Positions 15,109 to 17,285 of a stretch of DNA of 17,285 nt are shown one piece after another (positions within the stretch are counted from its first letter, which is position 1; each line of letters opens with the position of its first letter). The notes below the pieces were generated by a model. It saw only the letters and a list, made by a program, of their open reading frames with translations. It did not search any database and was not told where the DNA came from. The DNA comes from Baffinella frigidus (taxonomy: Eukaryota; Cryptophyceae; Cryptomonadales; Baffinellaceae). Location of the stretch: contig MU646332.1 in NCBI GenBank assembly GCA_026770585.1, forward strand, positions 704,086 through 721,370, in the 5' to 3' direction. Position numbers and translations under genes: made by a program.

Positions 15109-15173
15109 TGTTCAGCAGCGCCGAAGCGCGCTTCCCGAGTGGCACAAGCGGGATGCCTAGGTCTTGCCGTTGC

Positions 15174-15437
15174 TTACTTCTTGGCGGCAGCCTTCTTGGC
15201 CGGGGACTTCTTGACCGCCTTCTTCTTGGGAGACTTCTTGGGGGCAGTCTTCTTCGCCGCCACCTTCTTCGGGGACTTGGGCGCGGTCTTCTTGGCAGCG
15301 ACCTTCTTGGCGGGGGCGGCCTTCTTGGCGGCCGTCTTCTTGGCGGGGGCGGCCTTCTTGACGGCCGTGGCCTTCTTGGCGACGACGGGCTTCTTCACGG
15401 CGGACTTCTTGGCGGGCATTCTGCGGGCGGGAACCAT
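15174..15437 (-). CDS. lysine/alanine-rich histone H1-like chromatin protein
   Basis: 87 residues from an ATG in a strong context (CTGACCATGG) to TAA. A second ATG six codons in (15419) would give 81 residues. After MVPARRMPAKKSAVKK the protein is almost entirely Lys, Ala and Pro with repeated AAPAKK, KKVAAKKTAPK and SPKK units. It matches the basic tail of linker histone H1, where S/TPKK-type motifs contact DNA. The winged-helix globular domain of canonical H1 is absent, as in the short H1-like proteins of some protists. A globular exon farther upstream cannot be excluded. The downstream histone-type stem-loop and the divergent H4 neighbour support a chromatin role. The opposite-strand Leu/Gly/Phe-rich frames are shadows. 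Confidence 0.8.
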   Translation of the reverse strand: MVPARRMPAKKSAVKKPVVAKKATAVKKAAPAKKTAAKKAAPAKKVAAKKTAPKSPKKVAAKKTAPKKSPKKKAVKKSPAKKAAAKK

Positions 15438-16520
<1,083 letters not shown>

Positions 16521-16555
16521 TCGCCCAGCCAAATTGACTCACGTCTCTGCTGACT

Positions 16556-16570
16556 GGTGTTTTCAACACC
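16556..16570 (+). terminator. histone 3' stem-loop of H4
   Basis: GGTGTTTTCAACACC begins 36 nt after the stop codon. The stem is GGTGTT/AACACC with a 3-nt loop, or 5 bp with loop TTTCA. It uses the same stem bases as the H1-like gene's stem-loop but is one T shorter. CAACCAG follows, pairing with CTGG just before for an extended structure. Confidence 0.75.
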
Positions 16571-16582
16571 AACCAGTGCCTC

Positions 16583-16591
16583 GCTGGCGCG
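16583..16591 (+). promoter_or_regulatory. GCTGGCGCG motif downstream of the stem-loop
   Basis: Lies 13 nt after the H4 stem-loop. The identical 9-mer lies 21 nt after the H1-like stem-loop and 14-16 nt after the orphan one. The position corresponds to that of the histone downstream element bound by U7 snRNA in animals, although the sequence differs. The role is inferred from conservation of position only. Confidence 0.45.
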
Positions 16592-16637
16592 CCGGCTGCT
16601 GCTGCCTGCCTTCTCTGGCAGGGCACATCGGCCGTAT

Positions 16638-16654
16638 GTCGATTCGATTTCGAC
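16638..16654 (+). promoter_or_regulatory. GTCGA-TTCGATT-TCGAC hairpin in H4 3' region
   Basis: A perfect 5-bp stem with a 7-nt TTCGATT loop, of the same shape as the TTCGACT hairpin after the H1-like gene. It lies between the GCTGGCGCG motif and AATAAA. Confidence 0.45.
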
Positions 16655-16694
16655 CAGGCTCTCTTCACGAGCGGTGCTTGTGGTGGTTGCAAAT

Positions 16695-16700
16695 AATAAA
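16695..16700 (+). terminator. poly(A) signal AATAAA of H4
   Basis: AAATAATAAAGC lies about 175 nt after the H4 stop. It is almost the same string as on the minus strand after the H1-like gene (GAATAATAAAGTG), suggesting that both genes can also be polyadenylated. Confidence 0.55.
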
Positions 16701-16704
16701 GCTT

Positions 16705-17285
16705 CCTTCTCCGTACTCAATCCTTGTGTCTGCTCCACTGCGCCTCATGCGCTTGGCATGCGCCTGCTTTACTGCGCCATGTAGGGGCGGTGTGTTCTTA
16801 CTTGCTAAGATAACTACACATGAGTACATGTGCACTTGCACGTTGGAAAAAAGATCGTTGATCGTGCCACAGCACGACCGCTGAAAGCTTGAGCCCCGTC
16901 CTCCTCAGGCAACGGCACCACCTTCAACCACATGTATCTTTGAGGACGGAGCCTAGGACGGGCCTGCCTCGGGGCAAGAGCGAACCTGCTCAACTGTTGT
17001 TGTACATGGGGCACAGGGGTACCTTGCTGATAACACGGGGATTCTTAAATCGCCCACCGTCTCTTTCTTATTATTAGAAAACGCTCGACTCTTGATTCTT
17101 AAAAAATCAAGAAAAATATGACAAACACGGTTGAAACACCCGTCCCGTTTCTTCACCGCTTTCGCTGCCCTCGCTGCCCCCTCCTGCCCCCTCGCGCTCG
17201 CCACCCCCGCCCCCCCTCACTCTCAGATCTCCTCGTCCACACTGCGCGCACCGCTGTCACTGATTTCGCTGCTCTTGCTGCCCCC
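16705..17285. other. sequence right of H4 without a supported gene
   Basis: Mostly unique. A solo family-1 terminal repeat (ACAGGGGTACCTTGCTGATA) lies at 17013-17032, and a small hairpin CTTGATT/AATCAAG lies at 17091-17111. The last 130 bases are C-rich low complexity (CGCTGCCCTCGCTGCCCCC). Frames in this stretch are short and featureless. Confidence 0.5.

Overview
This is eukaryotic nuclear DNA, most likely from a GC-rich microalga. It carries a near-canonical histone H4 gene, a lysine/alanine-rich H1-like gene, exons with GT-AG borders and polypyrimidine tracts, AATAAA-type poly(A) signals, and several kilobases of degenerate CCCTAAA repeats, the 7-bp telomere type of plants and many algae. 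No prokaryotic gene organisation, rRNA, convincing tRNA or CRISPR array is visible. A haptophyte (for example Pavlovales) is a guess I cannot prove.

Layout. 1-2650 is repeat-rich: telomere-like tracts, a GC-rich dispersed repeat family, a 142-bp inverted-repeat element whose empty site also lies in the window, and a dimeric minisatellite. 2650-4330 holds pieces of a split plus-strand gene. Two phase-compatible exons together encode a winged-helix domain resembling OST-HTH/LOTUS, and a third short exon follows. The introns are filled with CT, CA and telomere-like simple repeats, and several exon fragments are duplicated or inverted. 4355-5680 is a nest of small palindromic elements of two families with terminal inverted repeats. 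6124-6426 (minus) is a probable small membrane-anchored cysteine-rich protein. 6740-8360 is a patchwork of dispersed repeat modules. 8449-13745 is mostly interstitial telomere-like repeat, broken by three non-repetitive islands, with one array in reverse orientation. 13750-14820 has hairpins and more of the same small elements.

The right end (14480-16720) is the clearest functional part: a divergent histone pair, H1-like on minus and H4 on plus, sharing about 760 bp between start codons. Both genes end in a histone-type stem-loop (GGTGTT...AACACC), then a GCTGGCGCG motif, then a TTCGA-loop hairpin or motif, then AATAAAG. A third copy of this 3' set lies on the minus strand at 14487-14622 with no recognisable histone gene in front of it, probably the relic of a lost histone gene. 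This repeated 3' architecture is the most interesting signal in the window.
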